Source of the DNA: Blastocystis sp. Blastoise
Lineage: Eukaryota; Sar; Bigyra; Opalinata; Blastocystidae
Assembly: GCA_039096225.1 (NCBI GenBank)
Contig: JBBPEB010000015.1
Span: 967,001 to 1,031,000, forward strand
Length of the DNA: 64,000 nucleotides
Direction of reading: 5' to 3'
Shown here piece after piece: positions 50,801 through 62,725 of the stretch; position 1 is the first letter of the stretch, and each line of letters begins with the position of its first letter. Under the pieces are notes generated by a model. It saw only the letters and a program-made list of their open reading frames with translations. It was not told the origin of the DNA and made no database searches. Made by a program: the position numbers and the translations under genes.

Positions 50801-53800
50801 AGAACTAATAAAAGAAGTACTAGAAGTATATTCATCAGTAGCAACAGTATTATAATTAACAGCACCAGTAGGCATATTAATTCTTCTGACTTCATGACCA
50901 TTAAGATAAACAATCATACCAGCATAAGTACTAGCACTAATATCAATACCAGCAAAATCAGAATTCATAGTAGAAAGAGTGAAAGTAGTTCTATAATATT
51001 GAGTAGTACCAGTAGGAACAGATAAAGATCCAGCAATACCAGAAGTCCAAGCAGCATCAGAGAAAGTAACAGTATTCCAGTCAGAAGGAGCTTCAGAACC
51101 AGAATTTAAATATTGCCAAGTCGCATTACTAGAAAAAATCCTACCAATGCTTAGAATAGCAGTCTTAGGAGATTCATCTCTGGCAACAGTACCAGAAACA
51201 AGAGGTGTGGTGTCATCTTCAATATAAACAGAATAAGTACCAGAACCCCAACCATCATTCTTACTATCAGCTAATTCTAAATAATATGCACCAATATTTT
51301 TACAATAAACGAAATCTTGTGTAGAATAATCAACAGAAGTAGATCTTGAATCGACAACTTTATCATTAGAATCTTTAAGAGTCCAAGAAGCATCACTAGC
51401 ATAATTAGTAAAATAGAAAGATAATTTGAATAAATTATTAGGATAAGAACAAGCAATTACAGAGAAAGTAATATCAAAAGTTACATAACTACCTTGAAGA
51501 CTCCTAGCACTAATTTTATACGTAATAGGAGTTAATAGAGTAGTAGGAATACCATTGAAATGGCCATTAGAAGAATCCATAGTAATACCAGTAGGAGGAA
51601 GAGGAGCAATACTAAAATCATAATAATATTCAGAAGAAACCAAAAGATCAGGAATTATAGCATCTTTATAAGCAACAAGATTAGAAGGAGTGAAACTAAA
51701 ATCAGGAATAACAAGAGAATTAATATCTTCAATTAAGAATTCCCATTCAGAGAAAGCATATCTATTTTCATCCATAATAACAGCAGCTTTTGTAACAGCA
51801 ATTTTATAATTAGTATAAGCTTTAGTAGTACCAAGAGCATAGAAACATTTTCTTTGTTGTCTTTCTTTCCAAGAATTATTAGTTTGAGAAGTAATAGAAG
51901 TCCAAGTAATACCATCCATAGAACCATAAATAGTCCAATCAGCAGGATCATGACTAGGAGCATCTCTGTTGGAATAAATACAATATTTATTCATATAAAT
52001 AGCTCTCTTATTATTAAATTGAACGGAAACCCATTTTTCACTTACAGAATCATGAATAGGAGTAATCCAACGAGTATAAGGATTAGAATCAAAAAGATTA
52101 GCAGGATCACCATCTGTAAACACACCACTAGAAGCATAATAGCCATCAGAAGCATTTTGAATGACATTAGAATCGCCAAGAAGATGGAATATGCCATCGA
52201 AATCAAGTTTATAAGAACCACTGCCAATATTAACAAGAACAATAGCTACAGTAATACCATCACCATCAGAAAGAGTAGTCATAGGACCAGATACAGATCT
52301 CCATAAGAAAGAAGAATCACCATCAGTAGCAACAGTAGTTGTAGTAATTTCACCAGCAGCAATATTATATCTATAGACTTCATTACCATTCACATAAATA
52401 ACACAGCCAGCTTTAGATTTAAAGAATAATTCCCAACCAACCATATTAATCTTAGAAATAATAGTAAAAGTACTTCTAAGAAGAATAATACTTTGAGTAA
52501 CAGAAACAAGAGGATTATAGTAAAGTTGAGACCAAGATACATCAGAGAAAAGAGCAGTCTTCCAATTAGCATCAGTAGGAGCACCTTGTTGATATCTCCA
52601 AGCAGATTGAGGAGCAAGATCAAGACGAGTATTAACATAATAAGTAGTAGTAGTACCAGATAATAAATACATACGAGCAATTCTATGTTCAGTAGTAAGA
52701 TCATATTTTATAGAAACATCAAGATAAGCACCTTTTTCCCAGCCATCATTATTATCATCGAAAAGAACAAATTTCCAACGACCAGCAACTTGACATTCAT
52801 CTAATACTTGATTCGCACCATTATTAACACCATTAAGAGTACCAATTTGAGTATTATCTTCAGTATAAAAAACAACACGTTCATCTTTAGAAGTCGATTT
52901 ATTCACTTTAGTAATAACTATTTGAGCCATAATAGGTTGTTCACAAATAATAACACTAATAGTCATAGTAAAAGTAGTAGCAGCATTATTAGTACCATCA
53001 ATACCACTAATAGTATATGTTTTAGTGGGTGAAGTTACAGTTACAGAACCATATAGAACACCATTATTAGAATTAAAATTTAATCCAGTAGGTAAAGCAG
53101 GAGTAATAGTATAAGTATGAATACCACTTGAAATAGGAGCAACAGATATATATGCATTGGTATTAAAAGTTAGAGTATGAGAAGGATATTGAAGACCAGG
53201 AGTAACAAGAGGTTGACTTGTAACAAAAGTACGAATTTCAGCTAATTGAGTAATACTATTGCCATTATTATTTAATATATCAAATTTAATAAGATTAAAA
53301 TATTTCCTATTCGAAGGAATATTAAATATATAGCTAGTACTTCTAGCAGCAAAACTATTATTCATAACATGGTCTAAGAATGTCCAGGTAACACCATCAT
53401 CTTCAGAACCATAGAATTTCCATTCTTTTGGATCTCGTCCAATATAATCATTACCAGAAGTAACTTGATAAGCATTAAACCAAGTTTTAGATCCATTAGG
53501 AAGAGCAATAGTAATAGTACTAGAAGTACCTGTAAATAAATATTTAGTAGAATCAGAATCATCAGCAACGTTTCTACAAACTTCAATTGTATTATCGCCA
53601 TCAACAGAACAAGTAGCAGTACCACCAGAAGTCACAACTTCACCAGCTAGAATAATTTTAATGATAATAAAATACTTTTTTTTAATATATTATAATATTC
53701 GTTTAATAAAAATAGATTTATAAAAAAGTAAAATAAGTTAATAATAATATACTATTTGAAGAGATAGTATTCACATAAGCATCAAAGACATCAATAGTAG

Positions 53801-55023
53801 ATAATTGAGAGGAATGAGAGTGAATTTCAACAGCAATAGTAAAAGTAGTACTTGATATGAAATATTCAGAAAGAGGAATAGCTACTCTGTATAGAATATA
53901 GTATAAATAGAATTACATATTCTTTAGAAATATTTATACTAAGTATATACATACGTTTTCCAAGAAGCATTAGTTTCAGAAGTTAGAGAAATAGTATTAG
54001 AATTAGTTATACTATAGATATATTTTAGTATTATGATTCATAAAAGTTGAATATAGAAGATAGAATAGAATATATAAATATGAGATAGAATAAAATATAT
54101 ATATATAATAAAACATACGTAGGTAAACCAACACGAGAAGCTTCTTTACCGTTTATATAAACAATAAATCCAGAATTTGTTTTAATATTAATACGTAGAG
54201 CATAGGCGGCAGTATCAGTAAAAGAAGAAGAATATCTATAATAGCGAGTAGTAGTAGAAACAAGAGGGAAAATGCCAGGAGAATAAGAATTCCAATTGGA
54301 ATCATCAAAATTCATTTGAGTCCAATAGGTACCAGTTTGAGCACTAATAGAAGATTTCCAAACTGAACCAGGAAGAATAGGAAAATTTACTATTAGAAAA
54401 TATATAGAATAATTATTATTTAAATATTAACAAATTATTATGTTTATATATAAATAATACTATTAATAGCAATAAAAATATATACAAGTGAATTGTTGTA
54501 ATTTAGGAGTACCTGAAGAAACTTCACCATTATTGAGTCTCATCGTTAAAATTATAACATTATTATAAACAATATAAAGATAAGAACCAGCAGACCATCC
54601 ATCATTGTAACTAAAATTAGTATATAATTATGATAATTATTTTTTTTAATTAAATAACAAAAATAAGAAAAAAAATTTAGTTTTTTTAATAATAATGATT
54701 TGAACATACCTGTCGTACATTGCCACAGTATAAACACTATCCATTTCAAAACAGACTTCGAATTCTACAGTACTACCACTGATATTGCTAGAAGAACCCT
54801 GTCCTTGATGAATTAGAGTACCACTTGTATCTGTGCCTTTGAAAATTGTCCATGATTCTTCACTAGCATAGCTACCAAACTTTCTTTTAACAATAATAGG
54901 TAAATTGGGAGCGACACATTGTGATTGAACTATTTTTTAGGAGTTAAAAACAATAATATATATCACAAATATACCTAAAGATATCAATTCTAAAATGCAA
55001 AGTAGAGCAACGAATTGTTTCAT
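47813..55023 (-). CDS. 2229-aa type I surface protein with DGW, discoidin-like, He_PIG and Sushi-like modules
   Basis: Seven exons: 55023-54975, 54929-54710, 54610-54486, 54389-54119, 54011-53955, 53886-53753, 53646-47813; all in phase. A signal peptide (FVALLCILELISL) is followed by repeats of an about 130-residue module with YCxNxGxYxLxLxDSxNDGWGSGxY, seen three times (NDGWSAG, NDGWEKG, NDGWGSG), each followed by a jelly-roll-like part (FTLSTMNSDFAGIDI, VYLNGHEVRR). F5/8C (discoidin)-like stretches such as SSWRIEGSNDNGITWTLLDH recur. The C-terminal third alternates He_PIG modules (SPSLPDGLILNTQNGFIYG) with Sushi-like units (C-IWPIT-LPCEDPINYEGF-RLC-AVWGDI-NC). A SEA-like stalk, one membrane span and a short Pro/Val-rich tail end it. 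Likely a cell-surface binding protein; paralogue of the protein at 15021-20507. Confidence 0.82.
48480..49830 (-). repeat. Tandem coding duplication of He_PIG plus Sushi-like units
   Basis: Within the large exon, three to four units of about 435 bp repeat with strong nucleotide similarity. Examples are the repeated CCATCAGGAAGAGAAGGAGA and TCTTCACAAGGTAA segments at about 48690/49108 and 48910/49330/49750. The similarity points to recent expansion by unequal exchange. Confidence 0.8.
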
Positions 55024-55968
55024 ATTATTATGTATATATGTATATAAGTTTTCTTTAGATCTTTATGTTTAAAAGATCAATGTTTTTACTAAAAACAAGA
55101 AAACTTTTGTTAGCGAAAACAGATGAGTTAATGATCGCTTTTAAAAATAGTATTTCAAAAATATTTAAACTTTATTGGATCGAATTTTAGCAATTAATTT
55201 TAGTAATTTTATTATAATCCCGAAAAAACAACTATAAAAGTTGACCGAAAAAAGTAATAACTGAGTATTCATGACTTATTTATTCTTATATTTAGGAGTT
55301 TTTAGTATACTATACGATGAGAAAAGGATTCTTAAACTGATGCGTTAACCAATTCATTTAAACGTTTGAAAAACCAATTTTCAGAATTTCTAATTGTTTA
55401 ACAACAAGAGTGGTTCATCAGTTTGAATATTTAATAGTTTTCTATAATCTAAATATAAATTTCTCATATTCAATTGTATTCTATGCATAAAAAATGACAA
55501 TTTTGAAGAATTCTTTGTAATGTTATAAAGTAATAGTTTCTAAGTATTCTTTATTTGTTGAGGAGATTTACATGATTATGGATATCATGAATAATAGCGA
55601 ATTTATGAATTTAAAAAACATTTATCGAAACAATTTTTTGTCACTAGTGGTATTTCTCAAGTCAAAATTATCCTTTCCTTTAAACTAAGAAAAACATATA
55701 TTTCCACTGTTTTTTCTTATGTAATTATCTTTCAGCAATTTTCATAGATTGTTTATTTTTTTAAATCGATACTATAAAAATGCCTTCCAAAAGACTTTTT
55801 TAATGGCGCCTCAATTGTCACAAAATGTTGAATATTTCGATAAATACAATTAAAAAACACACAAAATAACAAAAACAATAACAATAGTAAGCGAAACCAA
55901 TAATTTTTTTTAATTTCTTAAAATTATATATATCTTTTCAATTATTTGTTTTTAAAGTGTTTAAAAAA
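55024..55968. other. Divergent intergenic region
   Basis: 945 bp between the start codons of the surface-protein gene (minus) and the cysteine protease gene (plus). It is AT-rich without long repeats. It should carry both promoters; none was pinpointed. Confidence 0.5.
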
Positions 55969-56946
55969 ATGAAGATTATATTACTTGTGTTCCTTTTATA
56001 TTCTTGTTTCTCATTAGAATATTCAAATGTTTATTATCAAAATCAATTTGGCAATTATCAATCACTTTTTAATAAAAAGTATTCTGGATTGGAATTACAA
56101 TATAGACTTCAAGTATTCTCTAAGAATCTTGATTTTATTAATAATGAAAATAAGAAAAATCATACGTATCTTCTTGGTTTCACTTCACTTACTGATTTAA
56201 CAAATGAAGAATATCAGCAAAGTAAACTCTGTGGTTGTGCTGCACCTAAGCCAAATGAATACCTTCGAAAAACTCAAGCTACTTCAATTCATCGTTCTCT
56301 TCCTGAATCTATTGATTGGAGAGAAAAAGGAGCTGTTAATCCTATTCGAGATCAAGGTGACTGTGGATCTTGTTGGGCTTTTGCTGCAGTTGCTAGTATT
56401 GAAGGTGCTCATTTTCAATCTACTGGAGAATTATTATCATTATCTCCACAACAACTTGTAGATTGTGATCCTTCATCTTATGGTTGTGAGAGTGGTCTCG
56501 TTGAATATGCTTTTCGTTATATTATAAGTAATAAAGGTATCTGTAGTGAAGAAGATTATCCTTATACGGCTGTTACAGGTACTTGTAACGATAAGAAATG
56601 TAAACCTGCTACTTCGATATCTTCTTTTTCCATAGTACCTCGTTGGAGTGGTGAAAGTATGCTTACTGCTATTTCAGAACGAGTTGTATCATTAGGAATT
56701 GCTTCTCGAAGTGATGTCTTTCAACATTATTCTAGTGGAATTCTTGACTCTGAAGATTGTGGTACAAATATAAGTCATTATGTAGCTGCTGTAGGATATG
56801 GAGAAGAAAATGGAAAGAAATATTTTATTATTCGTAATACATATGGTGAAAATTGGGGTGAAAAAGGATATATACGTCTTGCTTATACAGAAGAAGGAAT
56901 GGGAATGTGTGGTATTTATATTGATGGAAAGTATCCTATTATGTAA
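55969..56946 (+). CDS. Papain-family (C1A) cysteine protease, cathepsin L-like
   Basis: Single exon, 325 aa; the ATG at 55969 is chosen over an upstream in-frame GTG because it starts the signal peptide (MKIILLVFLLYSCFS). An I29-type propeptide follows (residues about 20-95) with a YRLQVFSKNLDFI segment of the ERFNIN kind. Mature enzyme begins near LPESIDWREKGAV. The catalytic residues are present: Gln129 and Cys135 in DQGDCGSCWAF, His270 in ISHYVAAVGYG, and Asn290 in RNTYGENWGEKGY. The usual GCxGG is CESG. The active-site set is complete, so activity is expected in lysosomes, phagosomes or the medium. It lacks introns, unlike most neighbours. Confidence 0.92.
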   Translation: MKIILLVFLLYSCFSLEYSNVYYQNQFGNYQSLFNKKYSGLELQYRLQVFSKNLDFINNENKKNHTYLLGFTSLTDLTNEEYQQSKLCGCAAPKPNEYLRKTQATSIHRSLPESIDWREKGAVNPIRDQGDCGSCWAFAAVASIEGAHFQSTGELLSLSPQQLVDCDPSSYGCESGLVEYAFRYIISNKGICSEEDYPYTAVTGTCNDKKCKPATSISSFSIVPRWSGESMLTAISERVVSLGIASRSDVFQHYSSGILDSEDCGTNISHYVAAVGYGEENGKKYFIIRNTYGENWGEKGYIRLAYTEEGMGMCGIYIDGKYPIM

Positions 56947-58062
56947 ATGGTAAATAATAGTGTTTATATAATAATGTAAAACATATGTACTATAAAATAT
57001 ATGTATTTTTATATTCTTGTAATCTACATATTGTCATAAGTTATACTTATTAAATATATTTCTATTTGTTTGTTTTTGAATTCACTATCAGCGATTTCCA
57101 TGAATAAAAATGGCCTTCTTTGTCACGTTTTGCTTTTTGGATTTAAGATTTTTTCAGAACAATTAAACAAGGAAAAAAAATACCCTCCACAGAATAAACA
57201 ACAAAAAGCATAAAAAAACCCAATGAAGATTTTTAGTATATACACGATGATTATTTTTGGTCGCTCTTTGAATAATTAATTTAAAAACTATTTAATGATT
57301 TAAATTTATCTTTGTTATTTTCATAAACTACTCTATACGCAACTATGGCTTTAACCATTATAACAAAAATTAGAAAACAAAACGAGTAAATTGTAAATAA
57401 ATTCTAATTGTGAAATAACATTAAAACATTTTTTTAAATCTATCTACTGGTGGTAATTACTTCTGTCTATAAATACTCTATATAAAAAAAATAAGTTAGA
57501 ATTATTCAAATCAATAAATAGTTATACATACCTAATTCACATCGTTAAAGATAGCTGTCATTTCAATGCACGTTACAATTTATATGAAGCAACTAAAGAA
57601 AGGGATATTGATAGTTAATTAAATAATAGTAACAAAGAATTATAGAAATACGAAACAAAATACTTGCTACCCTTGAATAATCAAACACCTGACATTCTAT
57701 ATAAAAAGATGTTATGATATTTTACAACATTATATACATTAACAAGATAATTGATTCGAAAATTGATAGACACCTAGACACAATAATACTTTAATACTGT
57801 TTAAAAGTAAAATACATTTTCAAAGAGTATAGTTATTGAATATGTTCATTGATATTTTTGTTGTGAGATAAACAAAGCAATAAAATAAAATATGAATGTA
57901 TGGTGTAAAACAAAAAATAAAGTCAGCATAAAAATATATTCTATTAAAAATACTTAGCCAATCATTTTAATATAAATCAAAAGAATTATAGTGTAGAAGA
58001 TAAATAGCCAATCATTATGAAATAGAATAAAGGAATAAAGAAAAATAGAATAATTCAAAGAT
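56947..58062. other. Convergent intergenic region, nothing recognised
   Basis: 1.1 kb between the 3' ends of the protease gene and a minus-strand gene. It is AT-rich and low in simple repeats. No ORF, tRNA or other feature was recognised. Confidence 0.5.
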
Positions 58063-58849
58063 TTATCCTGAGAATGGTAGAATCTCTTGGCATTTCTGCA
58101 AATTGTTTATTATTGTTTCATAATGTATATATGTATAAGAACTTGTATTTGGAAAAGGACTAATTGGAATCCATTTGCCAAACTAAAAATAAAGAATATT
58201 ATATAAAAGAATGATAAAAGAAACGTATAAAAGCATACAATCTCAGAGGATCCTGAGTCATGTATTTCTATTTCTCTATCTAAATGAAACCCAAAGAATT
58301 GAGGAAACGAGCCTTTTCGACGACGATTAGTAATACATTCACGAACACAAACCATTATAATTTCATCACTATAATTATCTTGTTTCTCATATGTATGCAA
58401 ATAAAGACGAGCAAGACGACAAATATATATGTAGACCTCTGACTCATGATCTAAACATATATTATTCTTTTTTAATGTAAACATGGATTTTGCATTTTTT
58501 CGTATAGCTTCAGGTAAGCAAAAAGGAATTACCTTTATTATAGTCTATTGAATTAAACATTATATATGTATACAATAAATACTTTTAATTTATTTGAATT
58601 CAACTTCTTGTTTCTAAATGGAATATCTCTTTTAATGGAAAGTCTTCTTATCATAGCCTCACATTCTATAAAAACATCTGAGCAACGAATAGTCTTTTCT
58701 AAATAATTATTACCAAAGAATTAAATTGAAATACCATTTGTCTCTTCACCTTTTAATTCGTTAAAATAATGTTCGATAGCTTTATAGATATCTTCTTGAA
58801 GACTATCAATTTTATTTCTTTCTAATGAAGATAAAGTAGATGATTCCAT
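58063..58849 (-). CDS. Unrecognised small spliced protein
   Basis: Four exons, 58849-58735, 58698-58583, 58544-58239 and 58182-58063, give 218 aa; all phases join. I do not recognise a family. Visible: a charged helical N-terminus (MESSTLSSLERNKIDSLQ), a basic middle (ECEAMIRRLSIKRDIPFRNKK), Cys/Arg-rich helices (YICRLARLYLHTYEKQD, then VCVRECITNRRRKGSF), and a C-terminal GFHLDREIEIHDSGS stretch. The frame is open upstream to 58945, adding a strongly hydrophobic segment; I prefer the internal Met but a membrane-anchored form is possible. It lies only 197 bp from, and divergent to, the transposase gene, so it could be an accessory gene of that element or simply a neighbour. Confidence 0.55.
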
Positions 58850-59046
58850 GAAAAAGAAAGTAAAAGAAAAAATATATATGAAAACCGTGATAATAATCAG
58901 TAAAATTCTACAGAAGAAATGAATTTTATTTTTTTTAATAAACATTTTTCATAGTATTTGTTATAATGAATAATTATAGACATAAGATATCTAATAAGAA
59001 GAAATCAGGAATAAATAGTAAGATATAAAAATAAGAAATAACATTA

Positions 59047-62000
59047 ATGATCATAGCAACATTATTATCTGAGAGACATGACACTTATCATAGATCAACT
59101 ACCTTGATTGCAGATGAAATCAACAATGTGAATATTTCTTTAAATAATGAGAATACACCAATTGAGATAGAAAATGGTGATATTATAAGGCAGATCATGC
59201 AACTCATCTTATCACAAAAAGTATACGGTTTATATTAATATATATATAATATATACCTCTCTTTTAATATAAGCCATTATTATATTTCTTCAACACAATA
59301 CCTACTAATCATTTTATCTAGATAATTCATGAGAAAGTGAGTACAAAAGAGGATGCCATGAATGACCTAATTTTTGAGTGTTGGAGAAAACTAGGTATTA
59401 GCTTTCAAAAAGTAGCAAATTTGTATGAATTAATAAATAATTTAATAAGCGAATTTGACATTGATCTTCCTATATTAACAATACCCAAATGCTCACAAAA
59501 TATTGTAAGAAAATATGTTAGAAATTCTATATATAAGCCTCTTCATATAAATATATTTTCATGTAATAAGTGTCATGTAATACATACATATAATACAATA
59601 CAAGCATATCCATTATTTAAAGATATAACATGTAGTAATCCTATATGCAACGGAAATATATGTATATATTTCTAGAAGTAGTTATATATATATATATATA
59701 TATCACAAAACATTATATAATTCTTATATAGGTAACAAACAAGTTATTATTCCACTAATTCCCCGACTTCAAGCCATACTTTCATCTCCATATTATATAC
59801 AAGATATTGAATTTTATCGAAAAGATGAGATAGAACAAATATATAGTAGTCTTAATAATAGTAACCTAGATTCAATGATTCAAAATATACCAAATTACAT
59901 GCTAGGAATGAATTATAAATCATATCTTAGAGATTGTGCCAATAATGGTGATATCATTTTATCATTCAACGTTACTACAGACGGTATATCGATGTTTGAT
60001 AAGGCTGTTACTAAGCAGAATAGTTCTTCAAACCCAATTTTGATCCAATTATTAAATTATAAGAAATTTAGAAAGTACGATAAAAGAGAGTTCTATATGT
60101 ATACTTGCGTAGATGAGCCTTCTATTGACTTATGCCTTGATATACTGATGGCTGAATTCAAGTTACTCCAAGCTGGAATAAACATGGATATTTATCTTGA
60201 TGGGAGATTACAGAATAGGAAAGTAGTTGGCATATTAATTAATACATTTGGAGATTCTGCAGCATTATCTCATGTAGGTAAATTTTTAGGTCCATCATCT
60301 ACATATCCTTGTAGATTTTGCGATATGCAAAGCGATAAGCATGCTGAACTATTACATGAAGGTATGAAGTGTTCCTATTCTCATGTATCTATATCAGTTC
60401 AAAAGTCGAATACTGGAGTCCATATATATATTCCATGTTATCAGTTTCTTCTTAAATGGATTAATAAAACGAATACTTATATAAATAGTAAACCATATAT
60501 CATGTACAAATCCTTTTCGAAGAGTTGTAAGTTATATGAAGATTCATTTACTAATATTAGATACAATCCATATTCTAAAGAAGTAATTACTGAAATAAGA
60601 AGTAGTAATAATGATAATCCATCCTACAATAAAGGAATAAAAAAGGTAAGAAGTACTTCTGAACAACTTAGCTACTTTAATCCTTCAACATCATTTCCAT
60701 TAGATACTATGCATCTTTTTGGAAATGTTTGTAATACTTTATTAAGTTTATTATTTGGATTCAAGAAGGAAAATAAAAATAAAAGTAAGAAGAAGGAAGA
60801 AAGTAATAAAAGTAAGAAGAAGAAAGAAAGTAATAAAGGTAAGAAGAGGAAAAATAGTAATAAAGGTAAGAAGAAGAAAGATAGTAATAAATGTAATATG
60901 AAGGAAGATAGTAATGAAAGTAATATGAAGGAAGATAGTAATATGAAGGAAGATAGTAATGTAAGTAATATGAAGGAAGATCAATCGAATAAAAAGACAT
61001 CCTCAAATGAAAAAGAAAATGATAATACTAAAGAAAACCAGAGGAAACCATTTGAACTAAACCCAACAAATAAAAGCATTTTGGAAACACGTATCTCAGC
61101 AGTTAATAGTATATATGGGGATTGTGAATACCAGTTTCGTTATATACTAGATGAAACAATGTTCAACAAAATAAATACACACACGAAAATATTTTTCGTT
61201 TCTAAAATATTACCATTAATATTATATGATTTTAATTCAAAAGACAGTCCTATAATACCTCTTTTCGAATTATTAGCTTCTATTATTCATGATTGCCATA
61301 TATATAAAGCGAATGATATCGAAGACTTGGAAATGCTTGAAAAGAAATGTTTTACATTCACATTTCTCTGTGAGCTTATACTGCCAAAGCAATTAATTAC
61401 ATCTCAAATACATTCTATCCAGCACTTGGTCTCATGTTTAAGAAATACAGGAAGCTTATCAGTAACATCAACTTGGAAATCAGAATCATATTATTCTAAA
61501 ATTAAGCACTCATCTCATTCTCGCAATGAATTTAATATTTCCTGCTGCATGTCATCAATAACCAAAGAAACAATTTTAGTATCTAATGATCATCAAGGAA
61601 GATCCAATAACAGAAACGAAATAAGTAATATATCTCAACCATGTGAAGATATGCAACATGATAAGAATACTATTTACTATAATCCTGTTGGAAACAATAA
61701 AACATATATATATTCTGCTAGTTGTTCTCATTATTCTGAACCGATAGAGATGCCAGATAAAGTACTTTTCCAGTTTCTCAAAATAATTCTTGAAGAAGGA
61801 TCTCAAACACTTATTAATTATCTAATAGATGGTATTATTGGTTGGACAGGAGAAAATAGAAATTATAATTTAAACTTATTTATAGAAAATAATTTTCATC
61901 AGTTGAAGGATAATTATAATAAACTATCTGTTAGTTTCTATGATAGAATCCTTGTTAATAACAAACTTATATATACAACCAGCCAAGTTGATGATGGTGT

Positions 62001-62725
62001 ACATAGAATAGATAATTCATACTTGATATATTATGAAAAAGAAAATAATCATCAGCCACATCTTGTAAAGGCCTTAAAATATATAAAGGTGAATGATTCC
62101 ATATTTGTAATGAATTACGATTATGGTCCAGCATTATCATCTGCAACAGGATTATATTATCACTTTATGGACAGTCAAGGGTTTCAAGGATTCCAAAATA
62201 TTAACATATTTCTTGCTTCAAACGTTTTAGTAATGGATATACATACAAATAAAACCCCTGATGACATTCTTTGTGAAGTATATACTTATATTAATTAATA
62301 ATAAATAATAATATATTCATATTAGTATCATAATAAATACATCGTATGTATATTAGTAATAGTTATTTAGTATCATTTTTTATATTTCATTGTGTAGATA
62401 AATCTTTTAATTACTAATATAATAATTATTATAATGAATTCATTTTACTTTTATATATATTTAATTATCAGAATGATTACCTTCATCTTTATATGCATAT
62501 ATATATTCTTAATACTAATTATTTATATATTATTAACTATAAAAAATTTTGTCAAATAATATCTTTTATTGTTTCTATACTTTATTCTTCTTTATATAGG
62601 AAAAACAAACCAAAGAAAAGACTATCCAAAGGTCTACGTTGACAGTAACTTCAGAAGATGTTTATACTTATACAACATTTATACCAAAAGACTACATGCA
62701 TGTGAATGGGTACATTTCCATGTAA
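59047..62725 (+). mobile_element. Intact TNP2/CACTA-like (Plavaka-like) DNA transposase gene
   Basis: Four exons, 59047-59220, 59322-59661, 59732-62277 and 62600-62725, give a 1061-aa open frame. A zinc-finger-like CX2C-X19-CX4C (C139, C142, C162, C167) is followed by a linker (VIIPLIPRLQAILSSPYYIQ) typical of TNP2-type transposases. Candidate catalytic Asp residues are Asp255 in VTTDGISMFD and Asp346 in INTFGDSAALSHVG; the latter is followed by the CRFC pair at the usual place. FPLDTMHLFGNVCNTLLSLL matches the conserved D-MH segment downstream. Just after it lies an about 80-residue Lys/Ser/Asn/Glu-rich repetitive insert (60768-61020). No stop or frameshift was found, so the copy may be functional. 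I could not find terminal inverted repeats or CACTA ends by eye, so the element's borders are unknown. Confidence 0.75.
60768..61000 (+). repeat. Coding minisatellite (KK/MKEDSNK-type units) within the transposase
   Basis: Repeats of about 15-36 bp encode alternating SKKKKESNKGK and NMKEDSN units, about ten in all. The array sits between conserved transposase blocks. Confidence 0.85.

Noticed and set aside
50587-52704. Several Leu/Ile/Val-rich alternative frames in the large surface-protein exon
   Set aside because: Shadow frames of the 5.8-kb exon; the coding frame has conserved modules and the shadows do not.
57000-58062. tRNA or other small RNA genes in the larger spacers
   Set aside because: I looked for B-box-like GGTTCGA words and cloverleaf stems in this and the other intergenic regions and found none convincing by eye.
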